From: Anas platyrhynchos
Taxonomy: Eukaryota > Chordata > Aves > Anseriformes > Anatidae
Direction: 5' to 3'
Length of the DNA stretch: 64,000 nt
NCBI RefSeq assembly: GCF_047663525.1
Contig: NC_092616.1
Location: 5,493,501-5,557,500 of the forward strand
Numbering within the stretch: the stretch's first letter is position 1; each line of letters begins with the position of its first letter. The translations under genes and the position numbers were made by a program. Positions 44,980-56,340 of the stretch are shown here, piece after piece. Under the pieces are notes generated by a model that was given only the letters and a program-made list of their open reading frames with translations, ran no database searches and had not been told where the DNA came from.

Positions 44980-45720
44980 GCACGAGCAGCATGGTGACTG
45001 GGATGTGGAACACCCTCATCGTTGTGCTGGTGCCTACAAGCAAACACCTGTAGATGCCTTTGGCTTTCTTCCTGGGGAAGATTTGTCCTCCTTGCAGACC
45101 TTGTACAGCTCCACCACCCTGTGCCAGATGCTGGCCAGCTTCCTGGCTGGAGACTGCACCTCTTTTGATCACAGAGGTGGTAGCGCTATCAGCTGCACCT
45201 TCTGCATGAAGTGAGTGCTTCCTGCTGGGGGCCATGTCCTATGGTCAGTCCTGGGCTGTATGCCATCTCTGTTCCCTGAAGAGTCATGAAGTAGAAGGTC
45301 TGACTCCAGAAGGCAGCTGTTAGTAAATCAGGGGAATTTCTCTCATGTACAGGAATCATTTCTCCTCCTCCCAGCTACAGTTCTGTGGCCCCACTGTTGT
45401 GGACCCCTTCTATGCTTTTGCCCCATTGCTGGAGGTCTCCTGCAGTGACATGGTGATACTCATGGTCTTTGCTTTCAGAATCTCTGTTTTGGATTGAGTC
45501 TTCCTCTTTCCTCTCATGTAGTGTTCATGTGTGTTCATCCTGTGTTGGCAACCCCAAGGCCTTATCCACGTGCTCTTCTGTCCTCAGGAGTGTCACTGTT
45601 TTTTATGACATTATCATCACTGTCCATGTGAAGTGCAGAACAGTCCTCCTCACAGATCTCGATCAAGCCCTTTCCCAAGCCCTCATCATCCGCCTGGTCA
45701 GACCCCAGGTTGCTTAGCAG
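44980..45720 (+). pseudogene. Old OR pseudogene, non-OR14 subfamily
   Basis: Spread over two or three frames are OR landmarks: NTLIVVLVPTSKHL (end of TM1 and first loop), STTL with QMLASFLAGDCT (TM3 approach), QLQFCGPTVVDPFYAFAPLL and LEVSCSD (extracellular loop 2), and KALSTCSSVLRSV with VFYDIIITV (TM6). In-frame stops and frameshifts occur several times, and the central DRY region is unreadable. The loop-2 sequence resembles OR6/OR10/OR11-type receptors more than OR14, so it is an older neighbour and not a duplicate of the OR14 units. Confidence 0.75.
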
Positions 45721-46525
45721 TAGTGTGGGAATGCTGAGAGGGGTGCTGGTGGAGCTGCAGACGTCATCATAAGACTTATCTCAAAGACCTTGGAAAGGAC
45801 TGATTGATCAGAGACGTTCCTTGGGACTTGGAAAAAGCAGACACCAAAACCATCTTCTACTAGAAGGGCAAACAGAAAGATGATTAAGCCTTACCAAGGA
45901 GTAAAATGCCAGCCTTAGCCCTCAACACAGACCTAAACTAAAAGCATCAGATCTTACCCTTATCCCAAACCTTGAACAGACACCTTCAGCAGAACATCAA
46001 TCCCTCCCTTGCTGCCCTTGCTGTTCTCTTAACCCTGGAATGTGATCTGTTATTCCTAAATATTAACCTGAACACCTAACTCCCAAAGCCCTCCAGAATG
46101 CACACAGCACATCTCAGCTTTAACCCCACTCCTATCCCTAACTTAAGCCATTTGTCCCCTTGGGGCAGAGCAGGGACTGTGAGGTCCTGGAGCAGTGCAT
46201 GGCATTGGAAGAGGCATGGGTGACAAGTATCTGATCAGATCAAAGGTCACAAGGAGGAGCTGGCTTGGGATGCTCTGATGGGATCAGGTGTGCCTCAGGA
46301 CCTGCTGGGCCTTCAGGAGGCACATGGCTGTGAAGGAGGCTGGGAGGTCACTTCTGTCTCTGGAGCTCACTGACCAGCAGGAGGAACATGGCACAGATAG
46401 GGACTGCAAAGGCCAGAAGCATGCACATGGCATTGAAGAGGATGGCGAGGCAACTTCTGTTCTGGTCAGGTGACAGACCACCAGAAGGCTGATGGGTTGG
46501 GAGTTGCGCTTGAGGTATAGTTTGT
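45721..46525. other. Intergenic stretch with a membrane-helix-like minus frame
   Basis: I recognise no family. On the minus strand at 46348-46440 a frame encodes a hydrophobic stretch (ILFNAMCMLLAFAVPICAMF) followed by LLLVSELQRQK and a stop. This is the pattern of a final membrane helix with a short tail. It could be the last exon of a membrane protein gene or chance. Confidence 0.3.
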
Positions 46526-46529
46526 GAGA

Positions 46530-48238
46530 CCATAGAACCACAGAATGGTTCATGTTGGAAGGGATCTTAAAGATCATCTAGTTCCAACCCACTGGCCATA
46601 AGCAGGGATGCCACCCGTGAGATCAGGTTGCCCAGGGCCTTGCTCAACCTGCTTTTGAACATCTCCAGGAATGGGGCATCTATAAGGTCTCTTGGCAACT
46701 TGTTCCAGTGCCTCACCTGCCTCTGAGTGAAGAATTCCCTCCTAACCTTTACGCTAAATCTGCCCTCATTTAGTTTAAACCATCCCCCCTTGTTCTATCA
46801 TTATCTGATTGAACAAAGAGTCATGGTCTACCTTTTTCATAAGCCCCCTTTAAGTACTGAAAGGCTATGATGAGGTCACCCAGGAGCCTTCTCTTCTTCA
46901 GGCTAAACAGCCCCAGCTCTCTCAGCCTTTCTTCATAGGAGAGGTGCTCCAGCCCCTTGGTCATCTTTGTGGCCCTCCTCTGGACCTGTTCTAACAGATC
47001 CACATCCTTCTTGTGCTGGGGGCCCCAGACTTGGACGCAGGACTCCAAGCAGGGCCTCAGGAGGGCAGGGGAGAGGGGGACAATCATCTACCTCCACCTG
47101 CTGGCATTCTTCTTTTGATGCAGCCCAGGATACAGTTGGCTTCCTGGGCTACAAGTGCACATTTCTGGCTCATGTTGAGCTTTTCGTCCAGCAGAAGACC
47201 CAAGTCCTTCTCTGCAGGGCTGCTCTCAATGAGTTCTTCTCCCAGCCTATCCTCCTGCCTGGGATTTCCATGGCCTATGTGCAGCACCTTGCACTTGAAC
47301 CTCATGCAGCATCCCTTCATCTGTTGCATCAACCACACCACTCAGCTTGGTGTCATCTGCACACTTGCTGAGGGTACACTCGATCCCACTGTCTATGACA
47401 CTGATAAAGATATTAAACAATGCTGGTCCGAGGACAGACAGAATTTTTCTAGGTTGGAAGAGACCTCAAGATCATCGAGTCCAACCTCTGACCTAACGCT
47501 AACAGTCCCCACTAAACTATATCCCTAAGCTCTACATCTAAACGTCTTTTAAAGACTTCCAGGGATGGTGACTCCACCACTTCCCTGGGCAGCTTGTTCC
47601 AATGTCTAACAACCTTTTTGGTAAACAAGTTCTTCCTAACATCCTACCTAGGAAGACCCATGAGGTATACCACTTGTCACCAGCTCCACTTGGACATAGA
47701 ACCGTTGACCACCACTAACTGGATGTGACCTTCAAACCAACTCCTCATCCACCAAATGGTCCATCAAATGCATATCTCTCCATTCTGGAGACCAGGATGC
47801 CATGTGGGACTGTGTCAAAGGTCTTACAGAATTCCAAGTAGATGACATCAGTTGGTCTTCCCTGGTCATCTGATGTGGTCACTCCATTGTAGAAAGCCAC
47901 CATATTCATCAGGCATGATCTACCCTTTGGTGGAGCCATGCTGGCTGTCTTCGATCACCTCTTTGTCTTGCATATGCCTTGACACGGATTCCAGGATGAT
48001 CTTTTCCATGATCTTGCTAGGCACAGAGGTGAGGCTCACCATTCTGTAGTTCCCTGGGTCCTCCTTTCTACCCTTTTTAAAAATGGGAGTGATGTTTTCC
48101 TTTTTCCAGTCACTAGGGACTTCACCCAACTGCCAGGACTTTCCAAAGATGATGGAGAGTGGCTTGGCAACTATGTCAGCCAGTTCCCTCTGGACCCTGG
48201 GATGCAAGTCATCAGGCCCCATAGACTTGTACATGTTT
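46530..48238 (-). mobile_element. CR1 LINE, 5'-truncated, minus strand, with nested copy
   Basis: The plus strand begins with the reversed CR1 tail region (ACCACAGAATGGTTCATGTT, GGAAGGGATCTTAAAGATCA) and continues through the reverse transcriptase in minus orientation. Recognisable reversed segments occur near 47815 (TGTCAAAGGTCTTACAGAAT) and 48030 (GAGGTGAGGCTCACCATTC). Several stops and indels break the frame. It is cut off at its 5' end at 48238, where right-arm sequence begins. A second CR1 end is inserted at 47440-47645. Confidence 0.85.
47440..47645 (-). mobile_element. Short CR1 3' end nested in an older CR1
   Basis: TTCTAGGTTGGAAGAGACCT and CAAGATCATCGAGTCCAACC start a second, different CR1 3' end in the middle of the first element. 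The host CR1 resumes after 47645. Confidence 0.75.
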
Positions 48239-48881
48239 AGTGCTGCAGGGGTGCATGGAGCACTGGTGACCTTCACAGCAGAGCAGGCTGAGGTGGGGAA
48301 TGGGATGGGGCCAAGTGTGTTGCTCATGGCTGTGTGTGTGCTGCTGATGGTGTGGTGGCTGTGAAGGTGCTGTTCCCTGTTGGAGTTGGTCTGTGTCTGG
48401 TTGGTTGTGTCCATGCCTTGTGTGCATATGTGTGTGTGTGGATGAGCTTGTGGCTTTGTGTGTTTGGACATGCATATTTGTGTGTATTTGCCTGGGTGCA
48501 CCAGTGTTGAGACTTCTAGGGCAATTTCTCCAGGTTCCTGATGTAAGAAGAAGCTAAGCTGTATATTAGGACTGAGGTTCATTTCTGAGGGCCCCATGGA
48601 CATGGAGATGGTGAACAGGGCATCAGGATCTCTTATATAATCTCCCACCTCACATGGAGCATGCAGAGGCTTCCACCCATGCAGCAGTCCAAAGAGAGGG
48701 CTCATCCTTCCCGCGGTTATGGCTTCACTCCAGTCCTCCAGGTGGACCCAAACTGAGGACTTGCTGAGGACTTTTGGCCTCATGTTCAGTACACGGGTTG
48801 GAGGAGACTGTGTCACAGACATGTGCTGGACATGGATTCAGGAACATTAGCAATCTGACATGGGTCAAGCATTCATTACTG

Positions 48882-49493
48882 TGTACTGGACTTACACGGC
48901 AAGGGTTTAGTAGCAGGGGGACAACATGCTCTGTGAGAAGAGTCAGGAAGCTGCCCCATGTCAGACCAGAGCCAGTTCCAGATGGCTCCAAAGGGGACCT
49001 GCCGCTGACCAGAGCCAAGCCAATGAGTGATGTTGTTTCTGCCTCTGTGAGAGCAGATTTAAGGTGAAAAAAATCTTTCCCTTTCTTTCCCCATCAGCAG
49101 CTGGGAGAGAGGGGGGAGAGCCAGAGCAGGGGCAGAGAGTGCCCATGAAGGAGCAGTGAAGATGAAGCGTTATGGACTGACCGCAGCCCACATTCCCCAT
49201 TCCCCTGCACCTCTTGGGGAGGAGGAGGTAAAAGAGGGTGGATGGGGGAAGGCAGTTTTATTTTGCTTTTAGTTTCTCACTGTTCTACTCTACTGGTGAT
49301 AGGCAATAAATTCTATTGGTCTCCCTATGCTGGGTCTGTTTTGCCTGTGACAGTAACTGGTGGGTGATCTCCATGTCCTTGTCTCAACATTGAGCCTTTT
49401 TCATCATATTTTCTCCTCCTTTTCCTTTCAGGAGGGGGAGTGGGAGAGGGGTGGTGGTAGAGTTCAGCTGTGTAGCAGGTGAGAACCACCACA
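48882..49493 (+). mobile_element. Solo LTR-D, plus strand
   Basis: Starts TGTACTGGACTTACACGGCA and ends GAACCACCACA. It contains GGCAAGGGTTTAGTAGC, GAGCCAAGCCAATGAGTGA, a polyadenylation signal in GGCAATAAATTC near 49300 and GGGTCTGTTTTGCCTGTGAC. I recognise these as parts of a common avian LTR. No internal viral sequence is attached. I could not find an exact target duplication. Confidence 0.7.
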
Positions 49494-49973
49494 CTGCAAT
49501 CCTGACACAGGGTCACAGCCTTGCTTTTGATGCCAGGCTTCAGGAACAATAGGGGGCACTTTTCTTTCTTCAGCCACTTCCCAGGCCAGGTGATGCACCA
49601 GGAAACCATGGATATGTGGCTCTGCATGAGGAGTACAAGTTAGGGTACCCACAGTCTGACCTTGTCTTGCATTAGGTGAGCACCAGTATTTGAGGCACCT
49701 TCCAGCCAAGCTCAGCTCCCATCTGATCTCTCCCCATCCCTCCTCTCAACTCTCCAGCTCTTCCTGGCCACCTTCTCACGTTCCCCACAGGGCCCTGGGC
49801 TGGTTGTGCCATGAGTAGACCAAGCAGGCTGTGGTGCCCAAGAAGTGACTGCACACTGGTTGTGCTGCACAGGCAGGGAAGCAGACCCAGCTGGGTTGGG
49901 ATCCCTGCTGCTAATGTCCCTCGTTGGGTTCAGTGGCTGTGGCATGTACCTAGAATTCCTAGGGAACATTTCA

Positions 49974-52580
49974 TAGAATCATAGAATCATAGAGTCATAG
50001 AATATCCTGAGTTGGAAGGGACCCTTAAGGATCATCAAGTCCAAATCTTGACACCGCACAGGTCTACCCAAGTTCAGACCATGTGACTAAGTGCACAGTC
50101 CAATCTCTTCTTAAATTCAGTCAGGCTCGGTGCAGTGACCACTTCCCTGGGGAGCCTGTTCCAGTGTGCAAAACCCCTCGCCGTAAAGAACCCCCTCCTG
50201 ATGTCAAGCCTAAACTTCCCCTGCCTCAGCTTAACTCCATTCCCGCGGGTCCTGTCACTGGTGTTAATGGAGAAAAGGTCTCCTGCCTCTCGACACCCCC
50301 TTACGAGGAAGTTGTAGACTGCGATGAGGTCTCCCCTTAGCCTCCTCTTCTTCAGGCTGAACAGGCCCAGTGCCCTCAGCCGTTCCTTGTACGTCTTCCC
50401 CTCCAGGCCTTTCACCATCTTCGTAGCCCTCCTCTGGACACTCTCCAACAGTTTCATGTCCTTTTTATACTGTGGTGCCCAGAACTGCACACAGTACTCG
50501 AGGTGAGGCCGCACCAGCGCAGAGTAGAGCGGGACAATCACCTCCCTTGACCTACTAGCGATGCCGTGCTTGATGCACCCCAGGACACGGTTGGCCCTCC
50601 TGGCTGCCAGGGCACACTGCTGGCTCATATTCAACTTGTTGTCTACCACCACCCCCAGATCCCTCTCTTCTAGGCTGCTCTCCAGCGTCTCATCGCCCAG
50701 TCTGTACGTGCAGCCAGGGTTTCCCCGTCCCAGGTGCAGGACCCGGCACTTGCTCTTATTGAACTTCATGCGGTTGGCGATCGCCCAGCTCTCCAACCTA
50801 TCCAGATCCCTCTGCAAGGCCTTTCCACCCTCAACAGAGTCCACAACTCCTCCAAGTTTGGTGTCATCAGCAAACTTGCTCAAAATGCCTTCTATTCCTA
50901 CATCCAGATCGTTTATAAAAATATTGAAAAGTACCGGCCCTAAAATGGAGCCTTGAGGGACCCCACTGGTGACCGCCCGCCAGCCTGACGCAGCCCCATT
51001 TACCATAACCCTTTGGGCCCTGCCCGTTAGCCAATTGCTCACCCATCGTATGATGTTTTTATTTAGCTGTATGGTGGACATTTTGTCCAGTAGGATCCTA
51101 TGGGAAACCGTGTCAAAAGCCTTGCTGAAGTCCAAAAAAATCACATCAGCTGGTTTCCCTTGGTCCACCATACGGGTGATCTTATCATAAAAGGAAATCA
51201 GGTTAGTTAGGCAGGACCTACCCTTCACAAACCCATGCTGGCTGGGACCAATGACTGCTTTGTCCCCCAGGTGCGCCTCAATAAGTTCGAGAACCATCTT
51301 CTCCATGATTTTACCAGGCACTGACGTGAGACTTACAGGCCTGTAATTGCTAGGGTCTTCTTTCTGACCCTTCTTGAAAATCGGCACAACATTTGCCAGC
51401 TTCCAGTCTACCGGGACCTCTCCAGACTCCCAGGATCGTTGAAAAATAATTGAGAGAGGTTCCGCGATGACGTCCGCCAGCTCCTTCAGCACCCGGGGAT
51501 GAATCCCATCCGGACCCATGGACTTGTAGGGATCCAGGTGGAGTAGCAGATCCCGCACACGTTCAGGGTCGGTTGGGAGTTTGTCATCCCCACCGTCCCG
51601 GTCCTCCAGCTCGGGGCACCCTGGGTCCCGAAGCCCATCATCGGCATTGAAGACAGAGGCAAAGAAGGCGTTAAGCGTCTCTGCTTTGCCTATGTCATTG
51701 TCTGTGAGGAGACCTTCCCTATCAAGGAGCAGCCCTATGTATTCTTTAGTTCTCCTTTTTCCATTCACATATCTAAAAAAAACCTTTTTATTTTCTCTCA
51801 CAGACACAGCCAGCTTCAACTCTAGGTGTGCTTTAGCCACACGAATTTTCTTCCTACAGACACGAGCAGCATCCCTGTATTCTTTCCATGTCACCTGGCC
51901 CTCCTTCCAGTAGCGAAACACTCTCTGTTTCCGCCTAATCTCCATCAGAATGTTCCTGGTCAGCCACGCCGGCCTCCTGCCACGCCTGCCTGACTTGCGA
52001 TATTTAGGAATTGCCTGATCTTGTGCTTCTAGGAGGCATCGCTTAAAGAGTGACCAGCACTGGTGGACATCAAGGCCTTCAAGAGCAGCTTCCCAGGGGA
52101 CCTTGCTGACTAGTTCCCCGAGCAGCCTGAAGTCCGCCTTCCCCATATCTAGGGATGAGGTTTTGGTGGCACTTCTCCTTCTGTCACCGTAAATTTTGAA
52201 CTCAACCACTTCATGGTCACTATGACCGAGGCGGCCACCAATCACCACATCTCCCACCAGACCCTCTCTGTTTTCTAGCAACAGGTCTAGGAGGGCACCT
52301 TTCCTAGTTGGCTCCGTTAGCACCTGCACCAAGAAGTTATCGTCTAGGTGCTTCATGAACCTCCTGGACTTGCTCGTGTCAGCCGTGTGGCACTCCCAGT
52401 TAACGTCTGGCAAGTTGAAGTCCCCCATAAGGACAAGGGGAGTTAATCTCGAGGCCTCTCTTAGTTCTGTAAAGAATAATTTATCGGTGCTATCGTCCTG
52501 GCCAGGCGGTCTGTAATAGATTCCCACAACGACATCCCCTTTATTCGTTCGTCCCTTGATCCTTACCCAGATTTTTATCT
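49974..52580 (-). mobile_element. CR1 LINE with long open ORF2
   Basis: At its 3' end (plus coordinate 49974) are the tandem tail repeats CATAGAATCATAGAATCATA expected for CR1. The body carries the ORF2 frame described separately. The 5' end is cut within the endonuclease domain near 52580, next to an oppositely oriented CR1 piece. Confidence 0.92.
50074..52563 (-). CDS. CR1 ORF2 protein, endonuclease (partial) and reverse transcriptase
   Basis: The frame is open for about 829 codons, with no initiating ATG because the 5' part of ORF2 is missing. The first residues ([19 protein letters not shown]) are an internal part of the APE-type endonuclease. They are followed by its [13 protein letters not shown] and [10 protein letters not shown] motifs. 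The reverse transcriptase follows, with [41 protein letters not shown] and the catalytic FADDTKLGG. The C-terminal region ends shortly after [11 protein letters not shown] complete ORF2 is about 950 to 1000 residues, so roughly 150 N-terminal residues are lost. Absence of any stop indicates a recent insertion. It is an inactive retrotransposon copy, not a host gene. Confidence 0.9.
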   Translation of the reverse strand, partial: RIKGRTNKGDVVVGIYYRPPGQDDSTDKLFFTELREASRLTPLVLMGDFNLPDVNWECHTADTSKSRRFMKHLDDNFLVQVLTEPTRKGALLDLLLENREGLVGDVVIGGRLGHSDHEVVEFKIYGDRRRSATKTSSLDMGKADFRLLGELVSKVPWEAALEGLDVHQCWSLFKRCLLEAQDQAIPKYRKSGRRGRRPAWLTRNILMEIRRKQRVFRYWKEGQVTWKEYRDAARVCRKKIRVAKAHLELKLAVSVRENKKVFFRYVNGKRRTKEYIGLLLDREGLLTDNDIGKAETLNAFFASVFNADDGLRDPGCPELEDRDGGDDKLPTDPERVRDLLLHLDPYKSMGPDGIHPRVLKELADVIAEPLSIIFQRSWESGEVPVDWKLANVVPIFKKGQKEDPSNYRPVSLTSVPGKIMEKMVLELIEAHLGDKAVIGPSQHGFVKGRSCLTNLISFYDKITRMVDQGKPADVIFLDFSKAFDTVSHRILLDKMSTIQLNKNIIRWVSNWLTGRAQRVMVNGAASGWRAVTSGVPQGSILGPVLFNIFINDLDVGIEGILSKFADDTKLGGVVDSVEGGKALQRDLDRLESWAIANRMKFNKSKCRVLHLGRGNPGCTYRLGDETLESSLEERDLGVVVDNKLNMSQQCALAARRANRVLGCIKHGIASRSREVIVPLYSALVRPHLEYCVQFWAPQYKKDMKLLESVQRRATKMVKGLEGKTYKERLRALGLFSLKKRRLRGDLIAVYNFLVRGCREAGDLFSINTSDRTRGNGVKLRQGKFRLDIRRGFFTARGFAHWNRLPREVVTAPSLTEFKKRLDCALSHMV

Positions 52581-52584
52581 TATT

Positions 52585-52805
52585 TCAGCCCAGAAAGCCA
52601 GCTGTATCCTGGGCTGCAGGAAGTGTGCCTAGCAGGGCAAGGGAGGTGACTCTCTTCCTCCAATCTGCTTTTTGGAGACCATCTGGGGTACTGCATTCAG
52701 CTCTGGGCCCCAGAACACAACAAGGGCATGGACCTATTAGACGGAGTCCAGAGGAGGGCCACAAAGATGAACAAAGGTCTGGAGGAACTTTACTATAAAG
52801 ACAGC
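52585..52805 (+). mobile_element. CR1 fragment in opposite orientation
   Basis: AGCTGTATCCTGGGCTGCAG, CATCTGGGGTACTGCATTCA and GAGTCCAGAGGAGGGCCACA are CR1 3'-region sequences reading on the plus strand. With the minus-strand CR1 next to it this makes a head-to-head pair. Confidence 0.8.
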
Positions 52806-52925
52806 ATGAAGGGAGAACAGCAATGAATATAAGGCATATCTTTAATAACATGATATATGCAATTAATACTGAAAATAACCACAACAATATGGAAAATGAA
52901 TCAAAGAACAGGCATGCAAGGGAAG

Positions 52926-53886
52926 TCATTTGTGGAGAATGAAGGGAAATTTATCACTATTCAGAAATATCCTTGAAAACACTTTCCTAAGAGCACCCTT
53001 GAGCTCCTGGTTCCTCATGCTGTAGATGAGGGGGTTCACTGCTGGGGGCACTATTGAATACAGAACTGCCACCATCAGATCCAGGGATGAGAAAGTGGTG
53101 GAGGGGGGCTTCAGGTAGGCAAACATGCCAGTGCTAATAACCAGAGAGACCACGGCCAGGTGAGAGAGGCATGTGGAAAAGGCTTTGTGCTGCCCCTGCT
53201 TAGAGGGCATCCTCTGCATGGCCCTGAAGATCTGTACACAGGACAACATGATGAATACAAAACACACAAAAAAAAACAAAAACACTAAACATGAGGAGCC
53301 CGATTTCCCTTAGGTAGGACTCAGAGCAACAGATCTTCAGGATCTGGGGAATTTCACAGAAGAACTGGTCCACAGCATTGCCTTGGCAGAGGGGCAGGGA
53401 AAATGTACTGGCAGTGTGCAGCAGAGCATTGAGAACCCCACTGCCCCAGGCAGCTGCTGCCATCTGGGCACAAGCTCTGCTGCCCAGGAGGCTTCCGTAG
53501 TGCAAGGGCTTGCAGATGGCAACGTAGCGGTCATAGGCCATGACAGTGAGAAGAGAATACTCTGCTGAAAAGAAAAAGAAGAAGAAAAAGAGCTGTGCAG
53601 CACATCCTGAGTAGGAGATGGCCCTACTGTCCCAGAGGGAATTGGCCATGGCTTTGGGGACAGTGGTGGAGATGCAGCCCAGATCGAGGAGGGCGAGGTT
53701 GAGGAGGAAGAAGTACATGGGGGTGTGGAGGCGGTGGTCGCAGGCTACGGCGGTGAGGATGAGGCCGTTGCCCAGGAGGGCAGCCAGGTAGATGCCCAGG
53801 AAGAGTGCGAAGTGCAGGAGCTGCAGCTCCCGCATGTCTGCGAATGGCAGGAGGAGGAACTCCTTGATGGAGCTGCTGTTGGGCAT
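52926..53886 (-). pseudogene. OR14-like gene with a one-base insertion in a T run
   Basis: The receptor is complete in content: start MPNSSSIKEF at 53886, LLGNGLI, LHTPMYFFLLNLALLDLG, MAYDRYVAICKPLHY, DQFFCEIPQILK, SCVQIFRAMQRMPS, KAFSTCLSHL and PPAVNPLIYSMRNQELK. In TM5 a run of nine T on the coding strand (plus 53268-53276) shifts the frame. Eight T would keep it open, as in the relatives. Homopolymers are frequent sites of sequencing error, so this may be an intact gene. The splice acceptor CCCATTTATTCAG precedes the start codon by nine bases, and an upstream ATG-containing frame through it is not coding. Confidence 0.87.
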
Positions 53887-54069
53887 CTCATCCTCCTGAA
53901 TAAATGGGATTACCCAAGGAAGAAAAGACAAGGAGATATTAAGACAGACTTTAGAGGACACATTCCTGCTCACACTGGACTCATGGAGCTTTCTGATAAT
54001 CTCCTCTATGTGAAAGGAGATGTTTTCAGTGGTTGGATCCCTGCATTGCATGAGTGGCATTACGTCCAC

Positions 54070-55289
54070 TGAGGGTTTTCCCTATTTACCACCATGAGAG
54101 ATGATGGCATATTGTCCATCAGCCTGTGTAAGGGAAGAAAGATAGATTCATCGCATCCTCTTTACCCTTCTTCACAGGTGATATCAGAATCAGAAACAAA
54201 CTCACGAAGGCACAATTGGCCCACTCATCTGCATACCTCTTTGTTTTGACAAGGTAGACTCTGTCTTCAAATCAGTTTCTCTTTATTACACCCTTTATCC
54301 AGGTACTGTATGGGTAATGGAATTTTAAATACTTGGAAGTACCCTTAGATGAAAGTAAAACTTCACACGCTGCTCTCCGCAAGACAAGGTGCAACAGAAG
54401 TGTCTGCTTCTGTACCTTTTTAGGATTTAGATTTCCCTTTAGCTTCTGGGAAACAGTAAAAACCTTTTTCTGTTGTTCTCAGTGTCAACACAAGCCAGTG
54501 CTTGGAGGCAAAATGCTCAGGACGAGGCTCCTGATTCATGTGGCTGAAATAAAGGCTCTGAGAAATGCAAAAGGGCACAAAGAATTTGTGCCCTTCTTCG
54601 GGTTTGTAGCAGCTTTCCAGGGATATCTTCATAGCACTAACCTCAAGCTGACATCTCCTCAGGAGAGTGACCTCATTGCCCAAAATGAAAGGACTGCATT
54701 GCACAGAACTTGAAATGTTCAAAGGGGACTTGAGCACCTGTGTCCAAGTAAAACACCTCCGGGACAGGGGCAGTGCCAGAACAGGAGCTTAACATCCCCC
54801 ATCAGCACTGTTACTGCCAGAGCGTGCCACAGCGAGAACAGGAGCAGTGCACACAAATGCAGAAAGAAGGAAATGTACCGTCTTCCTCCTGCTGAGAGGA
54901 GACAGCCAGACACTCAAGAAAGCCTTCTCCCTCTGCAGCTGTTCACGCCACCCCCAGACAGCAAAGTCACAGGGCTGTAACTCCGAGCCTCTTTGATCCA
55001 CAGAGTGAAACCAGCCCATGTCAGGGGAGATGGAGCTTAGCTCTGCGGGAGCTGTGGCTGTAGAGGAGGCGGCTCATGGCCTGGGCCCCACGGCCTTGAA
55101 GGCAGAGGCTCTGCTTGGGGGGAGAGGAGAATGAGGGGGCTTGCTCAGAGGACAGCATCTGCATGGGAGGGACAGACAGGGAGCAGCCAAAGTTCACCCA
55201 CCACAGCATTTCTGTTACAACATCCCTCTCCTTCTCTGCCAGTGTCTCTGCTACCCGCAGCTGTCCCTTCCAGTAGCTGCTTCACACAT
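54070..55289. other. OR 5' flank (intron), nothing recognised
   Basis: This lies between the OR start and upstream module B, so it would be intronic. About 55030-55155 (GAGCTGTGGCTGTAGAGGAG...GGGCTTGCTCAGAGGA) resembles 29340-29480. No gene is seen. Confidence 0.4.
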
Positions 55290-55649
55290 CTCCTTCTTGT
55301 CATCACTCACAGACCCCGCCCAGCCCCTGCTCACACAGCTTTGCCCTGCAGACACCCCCTGGCAGCAGGGGAGTGATCAAAAGCATCTCCCTGCTTGCAG
55401 GTGCACAAGAGCAGGTCAGACAAACCCAGATGTGTCCAGCAAAGGTGATGCTTGTGAGGTCTTTAGGCAGCGCAGTGCGTAGTAGACCATTATGAGGTAC
55501 CTGGCAGATGTGCTGATTTCTCCTGATGAGGATCTTAGTGCTGTATTTACACCTGACAGTGCCAGTTCATTTTCCCTTCGGAGGAAACAAAAACGACCGA
55601 CTTTCCAAGGTCCTCATCTAAAAGCTGTCATCCCTTGCCTGTATTCTTA

Positions 55650-56340
55650 GTAACACCCTCTTGGAAGTCTCCTTCATGTGCTTTGGATCTGTAAGCAGCA
55701 TGCCGAAGGGAGCAGCCTCCTGCCAGCAGCAGGACCCTGCCCTGCCAAGGGGGCTCCTTCCACCCCACAGCTTCTCCCCGCAGCGCCCTGGGCAGCTCCC
55801 CGGGCAGGCAGAGTGCTGAGCCTGGCAGGCAGCAGAGGCCCTGCCCCGGCACACAGCCCCTGGGGCACAGCAGGGACCCTGCTCTGCACCACAGCCCTGG
55901 ACACCCCTGCCTGCACCCCCGGCTTCTCCTGCCTCCAGGAACTGCGGCTGCATTGCCCTCCAGCCAGAGACTTACCGGGTGCAGGGCTGGGAAGTCTTCT
56001 CCCGCAGGGAGCTGTGGGCATGCTGCCACTTCTGCCTGCCTTTAAGCACTGTGTCTCTGCAGGCAGTGCCCCCAGCCCTGCTGCGCTGTGCAGAGGAGCT
56101 GCTCCTGGGCAGAGCTGTCTCTCTGCAGCGCTGCCCGCTTGCCAGGAGCTCCCCTTGGGCCCAGGAGCCCGGCCCAGCTCAGCAGCAGAGGCCCAGCCCA
56201 AGGCCTCCCTTGCTCTGCCCCCCACCAGGCTCCCTGCACATGGCCCTGGGGCTGCAGGGGAACCTGCTGGGAAACAGCCTGAAGGGATCCCTGGGCTTCC
56301 CTCCCTCCCCTGGGCAGACACACTTCTTGACAGCAGAATC
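55650..56340 (-). promoter_or_regulatory. OR upstream module A: candidate promoter and exon 1
   Basis: This is a close reverse-complement copy of 31120-31800. The splice donor (minus GTAAGT) is at 55975-55970, preceded by CAGCCCTGCACCCG. It could join the acceptor 10 bases before the OR start at 53886. The sequence CAGTGCTTAAAGGCAG is also kept (56055-56040). Conservation of donor and flanks in two units supports a shared first exon. Confidence 0.5.
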
